From Avimonoglobus sp965151315 (GTDB taxonomy: Bacteria > Bacillota > Clostridia > UBA1381): a DNA stretch of 42,704 nt. Positions 42,582 to 42,704 of the stretch are shown piece by piece. The first letter of the stretch is position 1; each line of letters opens with the position of its first letter. Location of the stretch: contig CBCTZG010000014.1 in the NCBI GenBank assembly GCA_965151315.1, positions 1 to 42,704 on the forward strand, in the 5' to 3' direction. Below the pieces are notes generated by a model. That model was not told where the DNA came from. It saw only the letters and a program-made list of their open reading frames with translations, and searched no databases. Both the position numbers and the translations under genes were made by a program.

Positions 42582-42610
42582 AGTACTTTCGGAGGAAATA
42601 TTAGTACTTT
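42582..42610 (-). promoter_or_regulatory. Candidate AraC-type operator: two direct repeats 21 bp apart
   Basis: The minus strand carries AAAGTACT twice (42603-42610 and 42582-42589), exactly 21 bp start to start, which is two helical turns. AraC-type dimers commonly bind such spaced direct repeats. The repeats lie just downstream of the -10 box of the operon promoter, around the predicted transcription start, which would suit autorepression. Each half also contains the palindrome AGTACT. Confidence 0.6.
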
Positions 42611-42613
42611 TCT

Positions 42614-42641
42614 ATTATAACATGCTTTTTCCCGACAGCAA
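42614..42641 (-). promoter_or_regulatory. SigA-type promoter of the glycan operon
   Basis: The minus strand has TTGCTG (42636-42641), a 16-base spacer and TATAAT (42614-42619), with TG in the extended -10 position. A weaker overlapping candidate lies upstream: TTGACT (42670-42675), 16 bases, TATGCT (42648-42653). The flank to the window edge is A/T-rich. The leader to the regulator ATG would be about 85 bases. Confidence 0.7.
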
Positions 42642-42704
42642 TATTTGAGCATAAAAACCTGCTAACAAAAGTCAAGTATTTTTTTGCAAATTTTTTAAAT
42701 TTTA

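Noticed and set aside
1..42704. CRISPR array, tRNA, rRNA, integrase or phage genes
   Set aside because: None seen: no regularly spaced direct repeats of suitable length, no cloverleaf-like segment and no recombinase motif.

Overview
The window reads as chromosomal DNA from a Gram-positive anaerobe of the Bacillota (Clostridia-like, probably gut- or plant-fibre-associated). This rests on strong Shine-Dalgarno sites of GGAGG type, SigA-type promoters, S-layer homology (SLH) surface proteins, an Lpl/Yte-type sugar importer with no ATPase of its own, and a YesM/YesN-type two-component pair. No ribosomal RNA, tRNA, CRISPR array or phage gene was seen, so the species cannot be named from this sequence.

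The left 5 kb is a mixed border region. It holds the 3' end of an alanine racemase gene (+), a Rieske-type FAD oxidoreductase gene (-) interrupted by one in-frame TAA, a 59-codon ribbon-helix-helix-like gene (-) with its own promoter and terminator, a decayed MATE transporter pseudogene (+), a beta-lactamase-family serine hydrolase (-) and a ZIP metal transporter (-). A 215-bp MITE-like element, with 15-bp terminal inverted repeats and an 11-bp flanking duplication, sits between the transporter and its promoter.

The remaining ~37 kb (about 5187 to 42522) is one uninterrupted run of 16 genes on the minus strand, with gaps mostly under 60 bp and several overlaps. It looks like a Gram-positive polysaccharide utilisation locus. 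In transcription order it encodes: an AraC-type response regulator and histidine kinase; two importer permeases and a solute-binding lipoprotein; seven exported proteins; and six proteins without signal peptides (FAD oxidoreductase, GH2 beta-galactosidase-like enzyme, GH141-like beta-helix protein, GH95 enzyme, GH42-like clan-A hydrolase, SGNH esterase). Of the exported proteins, four carry SLH domains, one is a beta-helix enzyme and one an SGNH esterase. A promoter with two 21-bp-spaced direct repeats precedes the regulator gene, and a good internal promoter lies before the GH2 gene, splitting the surface/uptake half from most of the cytosolic enzyme half.

The likely logic is that surface proteins bind, de-esterify and partly cut a decorated plant polysaccharide. 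The importer takes up oligosaccharides, and intracellular alpha-L-fuco/galactosidase, beta-galactosidase and esterase activities finish the job. Two activities (beta-helix hydrolase and SGNH esterase) appear both outside and inside the cell. Fucosylated or L-galactosylated pectin or hemicellulose side chains (rhamnogalacturonan II, xyloglucan) are the best guess, but this is inference. The most novel part is the exported set, which shares an undescribed two-domain unit and an atypical SLH subfamily.
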